DNA of 64,000 nucleotides from Chloroflexota bacterium (GTDB lineage: Bacteria; Chloroflexota; Dehalococcoidia; Tepidiformales; Tepidiformaceae), in the NCBI GenBank assembly GCA_026702615.1, contig JAPPBY010000007.1, positions 39,712 to 103,711 of the forward strand, in the 5' to 3' direction. The notes beneath the pieces were generated by a model, which did not search any database, was not told the origin of the DNA, and was given only the letters and a program-made list of their open reading frames with translations. Within the stretch, counting starts at the first letter, position 1; each line of letters opens with the position of its first letter. This document shows, in pieces, positions 33,811-45,618 of this stretch. Both the position numbers and the translations under genes were made by a program.

Positions 33811-35181
33811 ATGTCGTCGACCTTTCGCGCGATTCCAAGCGTCGATGCGGTGCTGGGCGAGCTGCGCAGCAATGGCTCGTGGCCGCACGCGCTCGCCGTG
33901 GAGGCGGCGCGCACGGCAATCGAGCGGGCGCGGGAGGCGGTGAAGGAGGGGGCGGAGGCGCCCGACGTCGCGACCATCTCGGCCGAGGCGGAGGCGATCC
34001 TGGAGGAGCTGGCACGCCCGTCGCTGCGCCGGGTCGTGAACGCGACGGGCGTCATCCTGCAGACCAACCTGGGGCGGGCGCCGCTGAGCGAGCGGGCGAT
34101 GGCGGCGATGGCCGAGGCCGCCCGCGACTACACGAATCTCGAATTCGACGTGGCGGAGGGGAGCCGGGGCAGCCGGCACGAGCACGTGCGCGACCTGCTG
34201 CGGCGGACAACGGGCGCGGACGACGGGCTGGCGGTGAACAACAACGCGGCGGCGCTGCTGATGGCGCTGCACGTGTTCGCGCGAGGGCGGGAGGTGATCG
34301 TGTCGCGCGGGGAGGCGGTGGAGATCGGGGGGCGCTTCCGCATTCCCGACGTCCTGCGGGAGAGCGGGGCGGAACTAGTGGAGGTGGGGACGACGAACCG
34401 GACCTACGCCGAGGACTACGCGAACGCCATCACCGATGAGACGGCGGCGATCCTGCGGGTGCACCGCTCGAACTTCCAGGTCACGGGGTTCACCGCCCGA
34501 CCCGAGCTCGGGGATCTGGCGGCGCTGGCACGGGAGCACGGCGTGCTGCTGCTGGACGACCTCGGGAGCGGGTGCCTGATCGAGACGGGCGATTACGGCG
34601 TCGAGCACGAGCCAACGGTGCGGGAGAGCCTCGACGGCGGGGCCGACCTGACGCTGTTCAGCGGGGACAAGCTGCTGGGCGGGCCGCAGTGCGGCCTGAT
34701 AGTGGGGCAGGGAGAGCGGGTGGCAACGCTGCGGCGCCATCCGCTGGCACGCGCCCTGCGAGTCGACAAACTCACGATCGCGGCGCTCAACGCGACGCTG
34801 ATGGCGTACGTGGGAGGCACCGAGCGCGAGGAGATCCCGGTCTGGCGGATGCTGGCGCTGGAGCGGGAGCAGCTGGAGCCGCGCGCGCGGGCATGGGCGG
34901 AGGCCGGGGAAGGCCGCGTGGTGGAGTCCCGCTCGATGATCGGGGGCGGGGCGGCGCCAGGGGCGGGGCGGACGACCTGGTGCGCGGCGCTGCAGGGGAC
35001 GCAGGGCGGGGAGGGGCTGGCACGATTGTTGCGGGAGGCGGACCCGCCGATCGTGGCGCGGGTGGAGTCGGGCGAGACGCTGCTCGACCCCCGTACCGTG
35101 GCCGAGAGTGACGACAAGCACGTCACGGCCACGATTCAGGCGCTGCTCCGGGCGCAATCGTCAGGCGGCACACACTCGTAA
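33811..35181 (+). CDS. selA: L-seryl-tRNA(Sec) selenium transferase
   Basis: 456 residues, the usual SelA length. The N-domain is followed by RRVVNATGVILQTNLGRAPL, the family signature. The PLP lysine is K287 in LFSGDKLLGGPQCGL. SelA converts seryl-tRNA(Sec) to selenocysteinyl-tRNA(Sec) using selenophosphate. No selB, selC or selD lies within the window, so the selenocysteine system must be completed elsewhere, or this is a SelA paralogue with another substrate. The full-length match and conserved lysine favour the former. Confidence 0.92.
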   Translation: MSSTFRAIPSVDAVLGELRSNGSWPHALAVEAARTAIERAREAVKEGAEAPDVATISAEAEAILEELARPSLRRVVNATGVILQTNLGRAPLSERAMAAMAEAARDYTNLEFDVAEGSRGSRHEHVRDLLRRTTGADDGLAVNNNAAALLMALHVFARGREVIVSRGEAVEIGGRFRIPDVLRESGAELVEVGTTNRTYAEDYANAITDETAAILRVHRSNFQVTGFTARPELGDLAALAREHGVLLLDDLGSGCLIETGDYGVEHEPTVRESLDGGADLTLFSGDKLLGGPQCGLIVGQGERVATLRRHPLARALRVDKLTIAALNATLMAYVGGTEREEIPVWRMLALEREQLEPRARAWAEAGEGRVVESRSMIGGGAAPGAGRTTWCAALQGTQGGEGLARLLREADPPIVARVESGETLLDPRTVAESDDKHVTATIQALLRAQSSGGTHS

Positions 35182-35191
35182 CGCGGGACCG

Positions 35192-35252
35192 TTGACCCCC
35201 TCAGAAGGCGGGGTATAGAGTGCGCCGCATCCGTATGTTCGATTTTTCACAA
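35192..35252 (+). promoter_or_regulatory. rex promoter with Rex-operator-like site
   Basis: TTGACC (35192-35197), a 16-base spacer and TATAGA (35214-35219) form a good promoter, with transcription expected near 35226. Just downstream, 35235-35252 ends in TTCACAA, a perfect right half of the Rex box TTGTGAA-N4-TTCACAA. The left half keeps only TGT in register. A repressor there would block early elongation, so rex is probably autoregulated by NADH/NAD ratio. Confidence 0.5.
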
Positions 35253-35305
35253 CCGCTGGCCGCCTGAGCGGCGCGGGGGCGCGAGCAGGAGGGCCGGCCC
35301 GCCGA

Positions 35306-35944
35306 ATGACCTCTGACATCCCCGAGGTTGTCATCAACCGGTTGCCGCTCTACGCGCGGGCGCTGACAACGCTTGCGGCGGCGGGGGAGACGGTGGTCAG
35401 CTCGCAGACGCTCGGCGAACAGCTCGACGTGACGCCGGCGCAGATTCGCAAGGACCTGAGCTACTTCGGGCGCTTCGGCAAGCAAGGCCGCGGCTACAAC
35501 GTAGACGACCTGCTGGACCGGCTGCGCGCGATTCTCGGGTTGGACCGGTCGTGGAGCGTGTGCGTGGTCGGAATCGGGAGGCTGGGCCAGGCGATCCTGG
35601 AGTACGACGGGTTCGCCCAGCAGGGGTTCGACACGGTGGCGGCCTTCGATGCCGCGCCCGACGTCGCGGGGCGGACGATCCAGGGCATCGAGGTGCGTTC
35701 GATGGACGACCTGGAGGACTACCTCACCACCGAGCAGGTCGACATCGCGGTGGTGGCGGTGCCGGCAGAGGCGGCGCAGGCAGTCGTCGACCGGCTGGTC
35801 GAGAGCGGCGTGCACGCCATCCTGAACTACGCGCCGATCTCGGCGCACGTGCCGGAGGGCGTCTCGATCCGGCAGATCGATCCGGTCGTGATGATGCAGG
35901 GGATGACCTATTACCTGAAGGAGCTCGCGCCGAACGCAGGTTAG
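35306..35944 (+). CDS. rex: Redox-sensing transcriptional repressor Rex
   Basis: 212 residues. The N-terminal winged helix (TVVSSQTLGEQLDVTPAQIRKDLSYFGRFG split across two helices) has the Rex recognition segment QIRKDLSYFG. The Rossmann domain follows with VVGIGRLGQAIL and ends in the domain-swapping helix. Rex releases DNA when NADH rises and typically controls fermentation and respiration genes. AGGAGG lies 13 bases before the ATG. Its 3' end overlaps the convergent kinase-like gene by four bases. Confidence 0.95.
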   Translation: MTSDIPEVVINRLPLYARALTTLAAAGETVVSSQTLGEQLDVTPAQIRKDLSYFGRFGKQGRGYNVDDLLDRLRAILGLDRSWSVCVVGIGRLGQAILEYDGFAQQGFDTVAAFDAAPDVAGRTIQGIEVRSMDDLEDYLTTEQVDIAVVAVPAEAAQAVVDRLVESGVHAILNYAPISAHVPEGVSIRQIDPVVMMQGMTYYLKELAPNAG

Positions 35945-36534
35945 GCGCTCTTCACGGACGGTTCGGCCAGTCTCACGCGCTCCAGGAAAGGGTCCACCTC
36001 GGCAGGGGAGCGGAGGCGGATGAACCGCGTTCCTTCCCACTGCTGGTCGGTCATGGCGGCGGCGTAATCGACACGGCGGCGGCGGTGGCTCTTGAGGGTC
36101 CACCAGATGAGGGAGCGATCCCAGGGCAGGAAGTGCTCCCAGAAGCGCTCGCGGTTCGTGCCCCAGAGGAGCTCCCGTGTGCGCCAGCGACGGAACGAGC
36201 GCGCGAGCGTACGGGGAAGCGTGACGCGCAGGGGGAAATCGAGCCAGACGACGGTGTCGGCGGCGGCCCAGACGATAGGCCTGACGATGCGGCCGTAGTT
36301 CCCGTCGATGACCCAGCCAGGCTCAGCGACGGCCCCGTGCACCTGCTCCAAAAAGACATCGTCGGGGGTGGGGGTCCAGTTCGGCTGCCAGCTGAGGGAG
36401 TCGAGCTCGACATGGCGCAACCCGAGCCGCTCGGCGAGAGCGCCGGCGACGGTGGTCTTACCGGAGCAGCTATCGCCGACCACGCTGATGTTCGGCCCGA
36501 TGGCGACGGGCCCTGCGGAAGGGTTTTCAGACAC
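35941..36534 (-). CDS. P-loop kinase-like protein (adenylate kinase/FlaR-type)
   Basis: 197 residues if started at GTG 36534. P-loop GDSCSGKTT near residue 20, then HVELDSLSWQPNW, WVIDGNYG and VVWLDFPLRVTLPRTLARS. These are the marks of the FlaR/topology-modulation-like branch of adenylate-kinase-fold proteins, which bind a nucleotide with an unknown acceptor. A longer start at 36663 would overlap mreB by more than 100 bases and adds an Arg/Pro-rich stretch, so it is not used. It follows mreB by 17 bases. Confidence 0.82.
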   Translation of the reverse strand: MSENPSAGPVAIGPNISVVGDSCSGKTTVAGALAERLGLRHVELDSLSWQPNWTPTPDDVFLEQVHGAVAEPGWVIDGNYGRIVRPIVWAAADTVVWLDFPLRVTLPRTLARSFRRWRTRELLWGTNRERFWEHFLPWDRSLIWWTLKSHRRRRVDYAAAMTDQQWEGTRFIRLRSPAEVDPFLERVRLAEPSVKSA

Positions 36535-36551
36535 GAAGAATCGAGGGTAGG

Positions 36552-37613
36552 TCAGCGATCGGGTTGGGGGAAGAGGCCCACGAGCTGCTCCTCCTCGGTG
36601 GGGAGGCTGCGCTCGATGATCTCGAGGTGGTCGAGGGCGATGGCGGCGCCGACGGCGACGCATTCGAGGGGGCTGTCCGCCACGTAGCAGGGGACGCCGG
36701 TTTCCTGCGTGAGGAGCTCGTCGAAGTGGCGGAGGAGAGCGCCGCCTCCGGTCAGCACGATGCCGTGGTCGATGACGTCGGCGGCGAGCTCCGGGGGCGT
36801 GCGTTCGAGGACGCTGCGCACGGCCTGGATGATCTGTCCGAGGGAATCCTGGATCGCCTGTGCGATCTCGTCGCTGTTGAGGGTGATGGTGCGGGGGAGG
36901 CCGCTGAGCTGGTCGCGGCCGCGAACCTGCGTCGAGATGCCCTCGTCGAGGGGGATGGCGGAGCCGATCGCGATCTTGATCTCCTCGGCGGTGCTTTCGC
37001 CGATGACGAGGTTGTGGCGGCGGCGGACGAAGGCCTGGATGGCCTCGTCGATGCGGTCGCCGGCGACGCGGACGGACTCGCTTACGACGATGCCGTAGAG
37101 GGAGATGACCGCGGCCTCGGTGCGGCCCCCACCGATGTTCACGATCATGTTGCCGCGGGGCGTGCCCACGGGGACGCCAGCGCCGATAGCCGCCGCGAGG
37201 GGCTCGGGGACGAGGTGGGCGGGACGGCGGGCGCCGGCCTGCTCGGCGGCATCGCGCACAGCGCGCTGCTCGACGCTGGTCACGCCGGCGGGAACGGTCA
37301 CCATGATCTCGGGGCGAATGAGGTTGAAGCGGCCGGTCACGACGCCGATGAAGTAGCGCATCATCGCCTCGGTCGTGAGGTAGTCGGCAATGACGCCCTC
37401 GCGCATGGGGCGAATGATGCTGAGGGCGCCGGGCGTGCGGCCCTGCATCATGCGGGCCTCGGCGCCGACCGCGACGATGGCATCATCACGATTATGTCGC
37501 GCAACGACCGACGGTTCGTTCACGACGATGCCCTGACCCTGCACGAAGACGAGGATGTTAGCGGTGCCGAGGTCGATGCCGGCGCGCGTGTTCGAGAGGA
37601 AGCCAAACGCCAT
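36552..37613 (-). CDS. mreB: MreB-family actin-like protein
   Basis: 353 residues with the actin-fold phosphate 1 loop [29 protein letters not shown], phosphate 2 [12 protein letters not shown] and the adenosine motif [16 protein letters not shown]. MreB filaments guide wall synthesis and cell width. It starts five bases after the murA stop on the same strand, so a wall enzyme and the shape protein share a transcript. The mreC/mreD genes are not adjacent. Confidence 0.93.
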   Translation of the reverse strand: MAFGFLSNTRAGIDLGTANILVFVQGQGIVVNEPSVVARHNRDDAIVAVGAEARMMQGRTPGALSIIRPMREGVIADYLTTEAMMRYFIGVVTGRFNLIRPEIMVTVPAGVTSVEQRAVRDAAEQAGARRPAHLVPEPLAAAIGAGVPVGTPRGNMIVNIGGGRTEAAVISLYGIVVSESVRVAGDRIDEAIQAFVRRRHNLVIGESTAEEIKIAIGSAIPLDEGISTQVRGRDQLSGLPRTITLNSDEIAQAIQDSLGQIIQAVRSVLERTPPELAADVIDHGIVLTGGGALLRHFDELLTQETGVPCYVADSPLECVAVGAAIALDHLEIIERSLPTEEEQLVGLFPQPDR

Positions 37614-37618
37614 ACGGA

Positions 37619-38893
37619 CTACACCCGCTCCAGCTCGGCGCCGAGGCCGCGCAGCTTCTCGTCGAGGCGCTCGTACTTGCGGTCGAGGTGGTAGATGTCG
37701 TCAATGACGGTCGTGCCGCTGGCGGCAAGGGCGGCGAGGAGGACGGCGGCCCCGGCGCGCACGTCGAGAGCGCGGGCGCGGGCGCCGTGGAGGGGCGTGG
37801 GGCCGCTGACGATGGCGGACGAGCCCGTGCTGATGATTTCGGCGCCCATCTTGCGGAGTTCGTCGACGTAGAGCATGCGGTTGTCGAAGACGCGCTCGTG
37901 GATGATGGAGACGCCATCGGCCTGGGTGAGGAGGGCGCCCATGGGGGCGTGAAGGTCGGTGGGGAGGCCCGGGTAGGGGAGGGCCTGGAAGCCGACGGGG
38001 ACGAGCCGCCCCCCGACGGCGACGCGCAGGGAACCCTCCCGCGCCTCGACGGTGGCGCCGGCAGCGCGGAGCTTCGTGATGAGGGCGTCCATCACGGCTA
38101 CGGGGGCGTCGACGAGCTCGACGTCACCGTGAGTCATGGCGGCGGCGATGGCAAAGGTGCCTGCCTCGATGCGGTCGGGGACGAGGGCGAAGGTCGTGCC
38201 GTGGAGGCGCTCGACGCCCTCGATCGCGATGACCTGGGTGCCGACGCCGGAGATGCGCGCGCCCATCGAGTTGAGCAAGGCGGCGAGCGCCTGGACCTCG
38301 GGTTCGGTGGCGGCGTTGATGATGGTCGTCTCGCCCCGAGCGAGCGTGGCGGCGAGCATGAGGTTCTGGGTCCCGGAGACGGAGGGGTAGTCGGCGAAGA
38401 CGCGGGTTCCGGCGAGGCCCCGCGGAGCGCGGGCCTGGTAGTGCTCGCCGACGCGGTCGATGGTGGCGCCCATCGCCACGAAGCCGTCGAGGTGAACGGC
38501 GATGGGGCGCTGGCCGATGACGTCACCGCCGGGTGGCGGGAGGGCGGCGAAGCCGTGGCGGGCGAGGAGTGGGCCCATCACCTGGAAAGAGGCGCGGTTC
38601 TCCGAGACGAGGTCGATGGGGGCCTTGAGGGTGCCGACCTTCGAGGCGTTGATCTCGACGCGGTTGGGCTCGGGGCGTTCGACGGTGGCGCCGAGGTGCG
38701 CGAGCAGCCCGGCGAGGGAATCGATATCGGAGACGGCGGGGACGTTCTCGAGGACGACGGTCTCGTCGGTGAGGAGGGCGGCGCACATCGAGGCGAGGGC
38801 TGCGTTCGCCGAGCCGGAGATGCGCACGGACCCGCTGAGGACAGCGCCACCGCGCACCTGGTAGCGGGAGCCGTGCCCGCGCCTGGAATCCAT
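37619..38893 (-). CDS. murA: UDP-N-acetylglucosamine 1-carboxyvinyltransferase-like protein with Asp in place of Cys115 and Ala in place of Lys22
   Basis: 424 residues, full MurA length and two-domain enolpyruvyl transferase fold. MurA adds enolpyruvate to UDP-GlcNAc, the first committed peptidoglycan step. Conserved arginines are present (R100, R129 and those in DNRMLY, DVRAGAA and YERLDEKL), as is the Asp of LPTDLH. The active-site loop reads GGDVIGQRP with D124, where E. coli has Cys115; Asp there is known to confer fosfomycin resistance. In the N-terminal SGSANAAL the usual SGAKNAAL lysine is Ala. A MurA paralogue with another substrate is therefore possible. Confidence 0.85.
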   Translation of the reverse strand: MDSRRGHGSRYQVRGGAVLSGSVRISGSANAALASMCAALLTDETVVLENVPAVSDIDSLAGLLAHLGATVERPEPNRVEINASKVGTLKAPIDLVSENRASFQVMGPLLARHGFAALPPPGGDVIGQRPIAVHLDGFVAMGATIDRVGEHYQARAPRGLAGTRVFADYPSVSGTQNLMLAATLARGETTIINAATEPEVQALAALLNSMGARISGVGTQVIAIEGVERLHGTTFALVPDRIEAGTFAIAAAMTHGDVELVDAPVAVMDALITKLRAAGATVEAREGSLRVAVGGRLVPVGFQALPYPGLPTDLHAPMGALLTQADGVSIIHERVFDNRMLYVDELRKMGAEIISTGSSAIVSGPTPLHGARARALDVRAGAAVLLAALAASGTTVIDDIYHLDRKYERLDEKLRGLGAELERV

Positions 38894-38902
38894 CTGGGTT
38901 TC

Positions 38903-38931
38903 AGTATGGGGAGAGGCCGAATCTGCCGCAA
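38903..38931 (-). promoter_or_regulatory. Promoter of the murA-mreB operon
   Basis: On the minus strand TTGCGG (38926-38931), a 17-base spacer and CATACT (38903-38908) end nine bases before the murA ATG. The short gap leaves almost no leader. Confidence 0.45.
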
Positions 38932-39005
38932 TCGAGAAACGGTCGTCTCGAAGGTCCGACCGGCGGGCAACAGTCTGGGTATGCTCCAGCGACCGGAGGG
39001 GAACC

Positions 39006-39371
39006 GTGACGGAGATTCGACCCTGCTTTGCCGCCTTTCACGTAGAAGACCTGGAGGCTTCGGCGCGGTTCTACCGGGATGGCCTCGGCATTGACCTGAA
39101 GCCGAGTCACGACCCGCCCCACGAGGAGATCTCGTGGCACGACCCGTACTTCCACTTCGCCCTGTTTCCGAAGGAAGCGCCGCGTGAGCCCGCCCTCGGC
39201 CTCTTCGTCGAGGACCTCGATCTCGCGCACGAGCGGCTTGTCGGGATGGGGGCGAAGGTCGCTCGGGCGCCGTACGTGGCGCCGTGGGGCCGGGAGGCGC
39301 GTTACCTCGACCCGGACGGCAACCTGATCAGCATCACCGAGCGGAAGACGCACCGCACGCAGGGTCAGTAG
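39006..39371 (+). CDS. VOC (glyoxalase/bleomycin-resistance) family protein
   Basis: 121 residues forming the paired beta-alpha-beta-beta-beta units of the vicinal oxygen chelate fold: FHVEDLEASARFYRDGLGI at the start and ARYLDPDGNLISITE at the end. Members bind a metal and act as isomerases, dioxygenases or drug-binding proteins; this one cannot be assigned further. GTG start at 39006 with GGAGGGG seven bases upstream and a -10-like TATGCT about 30 bases upstream. It is convergent with atpC. Confidence 0.85.
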   Translation: MTEIRPCFAAFHVEDLEASARFYRDGLGIDLKPSHDPPHEEISWHDPYFHFALFPKEAPREPALGLFVEDLDLAHERLVGMGAKVARAPYVAPWGREARYLDPDGNLISITERKTHRTQGQ

Positions 39372-39381
39372 GGGGCGCGGC

Positions 39382-39827
39382 CTAGCCTCCTGGCATGGGT
39401 GGGCCGGGGCGACGGCGGCGACGCTCGGCCACGCGCAGGCGCAGGAGGGCGCGCTGCATGGACGCCTGGGCGCGCGCGAGGTCCACTTCGCTCACACCCT
39501 CTTCGCGGGCGCCGGCGAGCTGCTCCTCGGCGCGGCGGCGGGCCTGCTCGGCGCGATCCACGTCGATTTCCTCCGCGGCCTCCGCAACGTCGGCGAGTAC
39601 GGTGACGTGGTTGCTGTGCACCTCGAGGAAGCCGCCGCCGATGGCGAAAGCGGACTCCTCGTTACCGCGCCGGAAGATGAGCTCGCCGTAGTCGAGCGTC
39701 GTCATGAGCGGGGCATGGCGAGGCAGAATCGCGAGCTGGCCCTCGCTACCGGGGGCAATGAGCACCTCGACGTCCTCTTCGGTGCGGACGACGCGCTCAG
39801 CGGTGACGATCTCGACGAAGAGCGGCA

Positions 39828-39828
<1 letters not shown>
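39382..39828 (-). CDS. atpC: ATP synthase F1 epsilon subunit
   Basis: 148 residues: an N-terminal beta sandwich (VEIVTAERVV, APGSEGQLAILPRHAPLMTTLDYG) and a two-helix C-terminal domain that can brake the rotor. It starts at GTG 39828, sharing a base with the atpD stop. It is the last gene of the ATP synthase operon. Confidence 0.94.
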
Positions 39829-42000
<2,172 letters not shown>

Positions 42001-42004
<4 letters not shown>

Positions 42005-42663
42005 GCGGGCACCCCAGCGATGTCGGCGAGGTCGATCTCGGTGAGGGACTCAAGGTCGCGGTCGGGGTCGGGGAGGGGCAGTCCGCGCGTGTACTGGGTA
42101 CGGACGGCCCAGCAGGTCATGCCGGCGGCGTGCGCGGCCTGGATGCCGGCGGGGGCATCCTCGATGGCGAGGCAATCGCGCGGGGCGACGCCGAGGAGTC
42201 CGGCGGCGCGGAGGTAGATGTCGGGGAGGGGCTTGCCGTGGGTGATGTCGTTGCCGGCGACGATGACGTCGAAGGCATCGACGATTCCGAGTCGCTCCAG
42301 GCAGACCTCGACGTTCGCACGGTGCGACGAGGAAGCGACCGCCAGGGGCAGGCCGATCGCCTTCAGGCCCCGCACAAGGTCGACGGCGCCGGGGAGGGCG
42401 GTCTCGACAGAGGCGTAGGCCTCCGCGACAAGCGCGGAGCAGCGGTCCCGGTAGTAGGAGGCCGGGCGGGTAAGGCCGAGGTCGTGGACGAACTCGTTCC
42501 AGCCGGACTTCGTTCCCATGTACTTCTTGTAGTCGTCGAGGGGGAAGGTGATGCCGTCCTCGGCAAGCACCGCCGTCGCCGCGCCGTAGTAGAACGGCTC
42601 GCCATCGACCAGGACACCGTCCATGTCGAAGATGACCGCGGCGAAGGGGGACGCGTCACTCAT
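42001..42663 (-). CDS. HAD-superfamily phosphatase/phosphoglucomutase-like protein within the atp operon
   Basis: 220 residues with HAD motif 1 FDMDGVLVDGEP, motif 2 ASSSH, a lysine in HGKPLPDIYLRAA and motif 4 LAIEDAPAGIQAA. The DxDG(V/T) start and the lid resemble beta-phosphoglucomutase/phosphatase-like subfamily members acting on small phosphorylated metabolites. The chosen ATG 42663 gives MSDASPF and overlaps the atpG end by eight bases, which implies coupling to atpG. Confidence 0.88.
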
Positions 42664-43549
42664 TGACGGCCTCGGCGCCGCCAACGATGTCGAGGAGCTG
42701 GGTGGTGATCTCCTCCTGGCGGGCCTTGTTGTAGGTGAGGGTGAGCTCGCGCTCGATCTCGTTGGCGTTGTCGGTCGCGTTCTTCATGGCGACCATGCGG
42801 GCCGACTGCTCTGAGGCGGCCGACTCGAGGATGGCGGCGTGGACCTGCATCTCCACGTAGCGGGGCAGGAGGCGCTCGAAAACCTGGCCGGGGTCCGGCT
42901 CGAAGATGTACTCCTGTCGGAAGGCCTCCGCCTCCGCCTCGTCCTCGGCGGTGGGGGGCTCGACGGGGAGGAGGCGGCGCACGACCGGCCGCTGGTTCAC
43001 CGTGCTGACGAACTCGGCGAAGCTGATGAAGACCTGGTCGACCTCGCCCGAGAGGTAGTCGTCCATGACGAGACGGGCGATGACGCTCGTGTCGGTGAGG
43101 GCGGGGTAGTCACCGAGCTCGGTGAACTCGGCGGCGACGTTCTGGCGGGAACGCACGAAGAAGTCGCGACCCTTACGGCCGACGGCGACGATCGCGGTGG
43201 GCACCTCGGCCTCGCCGACGAAGCCGCCCGCGCTGTTGTTGAGGTTGGCGTTGAGGGCGCCGCAGAGCCCGCGGTCGGGGGTGACGTGGAGGATGCCGAC
43301 GTTCTCGACGGGGCGCTGGGTGAGGAAGGGATGCGACTCCTCAGTGTCGCCGTCCTCGCCGCCGCCGGGGGCGGTGGAGGCGAGTGAGGAGAGGACGAGC
43401 TGGATCTTCTCCGCGTAGGGGCGGCCCTCGGTGGCCCGCTCCTGGGCGCGGCGCATCTTCGACGCGGCCACGAGCTGGAGCGCGTTCGTGATCTTGGACG
43501 TATTCCGTACCGTCCCGATGCGGCGGCGGAGCTGTTGGATGGTGGGCAT
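42656..43549 (-). CDS. atpG: ATP synthase F1 gamma subunit
   Basis: 297 residues. N- and C-terminal helices form the rotor shaft (IQQLRRRIGTVRNTSKITNALQLV at the start, split; ATDNANEIERELTLTYNKARQ at the end) around a Rossmann-like domain with GILHVTPDRGLCGALN. It couples the c-ring to the catalytic head. It follows atpA by eight bases, and its end overlaps the HAD gene. Confidence 0.96.
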   Translation of the reverse strand: MPTIQQLRRRIGTVRNTSKITNALQLVAASKMRRAQERATEGRPYAEKIQLVLSSLASTAPGGGEDGDTEESHPFLTQRPVENVGILHVTPDRGLCGALNANLNNSAGGFVGEAEVPTAIVAVGRKGRDFFVRSRQNVAAEFTELGDYPALTDTSVIARLVMDDYLSGEVDQVFISFAEFVSTVNQRPVVRRLLPVEPPTAEDEAEAEAFRQEYIFEPDPGQVFERLLPRYVEMQVHAAILESAASEQSARMVAMKNATDNANEIERELTLTYNKARQEEITTQLLDIVGGAEAVNE

Positions 43550-43557
43550 GGCGCTCC

Positions 43558-45060
43558 CTAGTAGGGGACGGTCTCCTTGAACTCGGCGACCGCGTCCCGC
43601 AGCTCCTGATCGGTCTCGTCGCTGATGGTGCGCTCGGATTCGATGCGAGCGGCGAGTTCCGGCTTGTTGCTGGAGAGGTAGCCGGTGAAGGCGGCCTCGA
43701 AGTCCGCGATCTTCTCGGTGGGGACGTCATCGAGCAGCCCGTTGGTGAGAGCGAAGATGACGGCGACTTCCTCGGCCAGGTTCAGGGGCGCGAACTGGGG
43801 CTGCTTGAGCACCTCGTTGGCGCGCAGGCCGCGCTCGAGCTGCCGCTGGGTGGCGGCGTCGAGGTCGCTGGTGCCGAACTGGGCGAATGCCTGGAGCTCG
43901 CGGAACTGGGCGTGGTCGAGCTTGAGCCGCCCGGCGACCGAGCGCATGGCGCGCGTCTGGGCGGAGCCGCCCACGCGGCTCACGGAGAGGCCAACGTTGA
44001 GGGCGGGGCGGATGCCGGCGTTGAACAGGTCCGGCTCCAGGTAGATCTGGCCATCGGTGATGGAGATGACGTTGGTAGGGATGTAGGCCGACACGTCGTT
44101 GGCCTGCGTCTCGATGATGGGGAGGGCCGTAAGCGAGCCGCCCGCCTCCAGCTTGGCCGCGCGCTCAAGCAGGCGGCTGTGGAGGTAGAAGACATCGCCG
44201 GGGTACGCCTCGCGCCCGGGAGGACGGCGGAGGAGCAGCGAGATCTGGCGGTAGGCCCAGGCGTGCTTGCTCAGGTCGTCGTAGATGATGAGGGCGTCGC
44301 GCCCGCTCTCCATGATCTCCTCGCCCATCGCGCAACCGGCGTAGGGGGCGAGGTACTGGAGGGCAGCCGACTCGGAGGCGCCGGCGGCGACGATGATGGT
44401 GTGCTCCATGGCGCCGTACTCTTCGAGCTGGCCAAGCACCTGGGCGACCTTGCCGGCCTTCTGGCCGATGGCGACGTAGATGCAGACGAGGTCGCCGCCC
44501 TTCTGGTTGATGATGGTGTCGAGCGCGATGGCGCTCTTGCCGGTGGAGCGGTCGCCGATGATGAGCTCGCGCTGGCCACGGCCGATGGGAATCATCGAGT
44601 CGATGGCCTTGATGCCGGTCTGGACGGGCGTATCGACGCTCTGGCGGAGGGTGACGCCGGGGGCGATGCGCTCGACCGGGCGGGTCTTGGTGGAGCCGAC
44701 CGGGCCCTTGCCGTCGATGGGGTTCCCGAGGGCATCGACGACGCGGCCGATGAGCTCGTCGCCCACGGGCACCTCGATGATGCGGCCGGTGGCGCGAACC
44801 TCATCGCCTTCCTTGATGTCCTCGTAGTCACCGAGGACGACGGCGCTGACGGACTCTTCCTCGAGGTTGAGGGCGAGGCCCATGGTGCCGTTGGGGAACT
44901 CGAGCAACTCGGAGTAGCGAGCGTTCGTGAGGCCGTGGGCGCGGGCTACGCCGTCGCCGGCTTCAATGACGACCCCGACGTCGGTCGCGACGGACGGAGC
45001 CTCGAACTGCTCGATCTGCTCGCGGAGGATGGATGCAATCTCTTCGGCGCGAACGGCCAT
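43558..45060 (-). CDS. atpA: ATP synthase F1 alpha subunit
   Basis: 500-residue non-catalytic nucleotide-binding subunit. The P-loop is [13 protein letters not shown], a small variation on the usual GDRQTGKTA. Other blocks are [37 protein letters not shown] and [14 protein letters not shown]. It forms the alpha3beta3 head with AtpD. It is followed by atpG after eight bases. Confidence 0.97.
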   Translation of the reverse strand: MAVRAEEIASILREQIEQFEAPSVATDVGVVIEAGDGVARAHGLTNARYSELLEFPNGTMGLALNLEEESVSAVVLGDYEDIKEGDEVRATGRIIEVPVGDELIGRVVDALGNPIDGKGPVGSTKTRPVERIAPGVTLRQSVDTPVQTGIKAIDSMIPIGRGQRELIIGDRSTGKSAIALDTIINQKGGDLVCIYVAIGQKAGKVAQVLGQLEEYGAMEHTIIVAAGASESAALQYLAPYAGCAMGEEIMESGRDALIIYDDLSKHAWAYRQISLLLRRPPGREAYPGDVFYLHSRLLERAAKLEAGGSLTALPIIETQANDVSAYIPTNVISITDGQIYLEPDLFNAGIRPALNVGLSVSRVGGSAQTRAMRSVAGRLKLDHAQFRELQAFAQFGTSDLDAATQRQLERGLRANEVLKQPQFAPLNLAEEVAVIFALTNGLLDDVPTEKIADFEAAFTGYLSSNKPELAARIESERTISDETDQELRDAVAEFKETVPY

Positions 45061-45087
45061 AGTGGTTCCCTCTTGTGTGGTGCGGCC

Positions 45088-45618
45088 CTAGGCGCCGCTC
45101 AGCTCCTGGCGCAGCCGCCGGAGGCGGGTACGCACGCTGCCATCGATGAGATGGTCGTCGATGCGGAGGACGACGCCACCGATGATGTCGGAATCGACAG
45201 CGGCGGTGGCGGTGATCTGCTTCCCCAGGGCCTCGCCCAGACGCTGCTCCATGGCGGCGACCTGGTCGTCCTGCAAGGGGACGGCAGTGGTGATCTCGGC
45301 CTGCGCGAGGCCCTCGTGCTCATCGGCGAGACGGTTGAAGGCGTCCGCGACCTCGCGGGCCTCCAGCGTGCGCCCCTTGGCGATGAGCAGCCTGGCGAGG
45401 TTCAGCGCGAGCGGCCCCACTTCAAGGGCGCGTTCAACGGCTGCCTGGCGTTCGGCGACAGCGACGCGCGGGGCGGCGAACCAGCTCGCGGCGTCGGAGT
45501 CCGCCAGCACGGCGGCAACGTCGTCGAGGTCGGCGCGCCACTGGGCGATCGCTTCGCCATCGCGGGCGATGGCGAAGGCCGCCTGTGCGTAGCGCTTTGC
45601 CGCCTGCCTGTCAGCCAT
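45088..45618 (-). CDS. atpH: ATP synthase delta subunit
   Basis: 176 residues: a six-helix N-domain (RYAQAAFAIARDGEAI) and a C-terminal block ending IIGGVVLRIDDHLIDGSVRTRL, the family signature. It links the peripheral stalk to the head. It begins directly after the atpF stop with no intervening base. Confidence 0.94.
   Translation of the reverse strand: MADRQAAKRYAQAAFAIARDGEAIAQWRADLDDVAAVLADSDAASWFAAPRVAVAERQAAVERALEVGPLALNLARLLIAKGRTLEAREVADAFNRLADEHEGLAQAEITTAVPLQDDQVAAMEQRLGEALGKQITATAAVDSDIIGGVVLRIDDHLIDGSVRTRLRRLRQELSGA

Noticed and set aside
36535-36663. Longer start for the P-loop kinase-like gene
   Set aside because: It would overlap mreB by over 100 bases and add an Arg/Pro-rich segment without family similarity.
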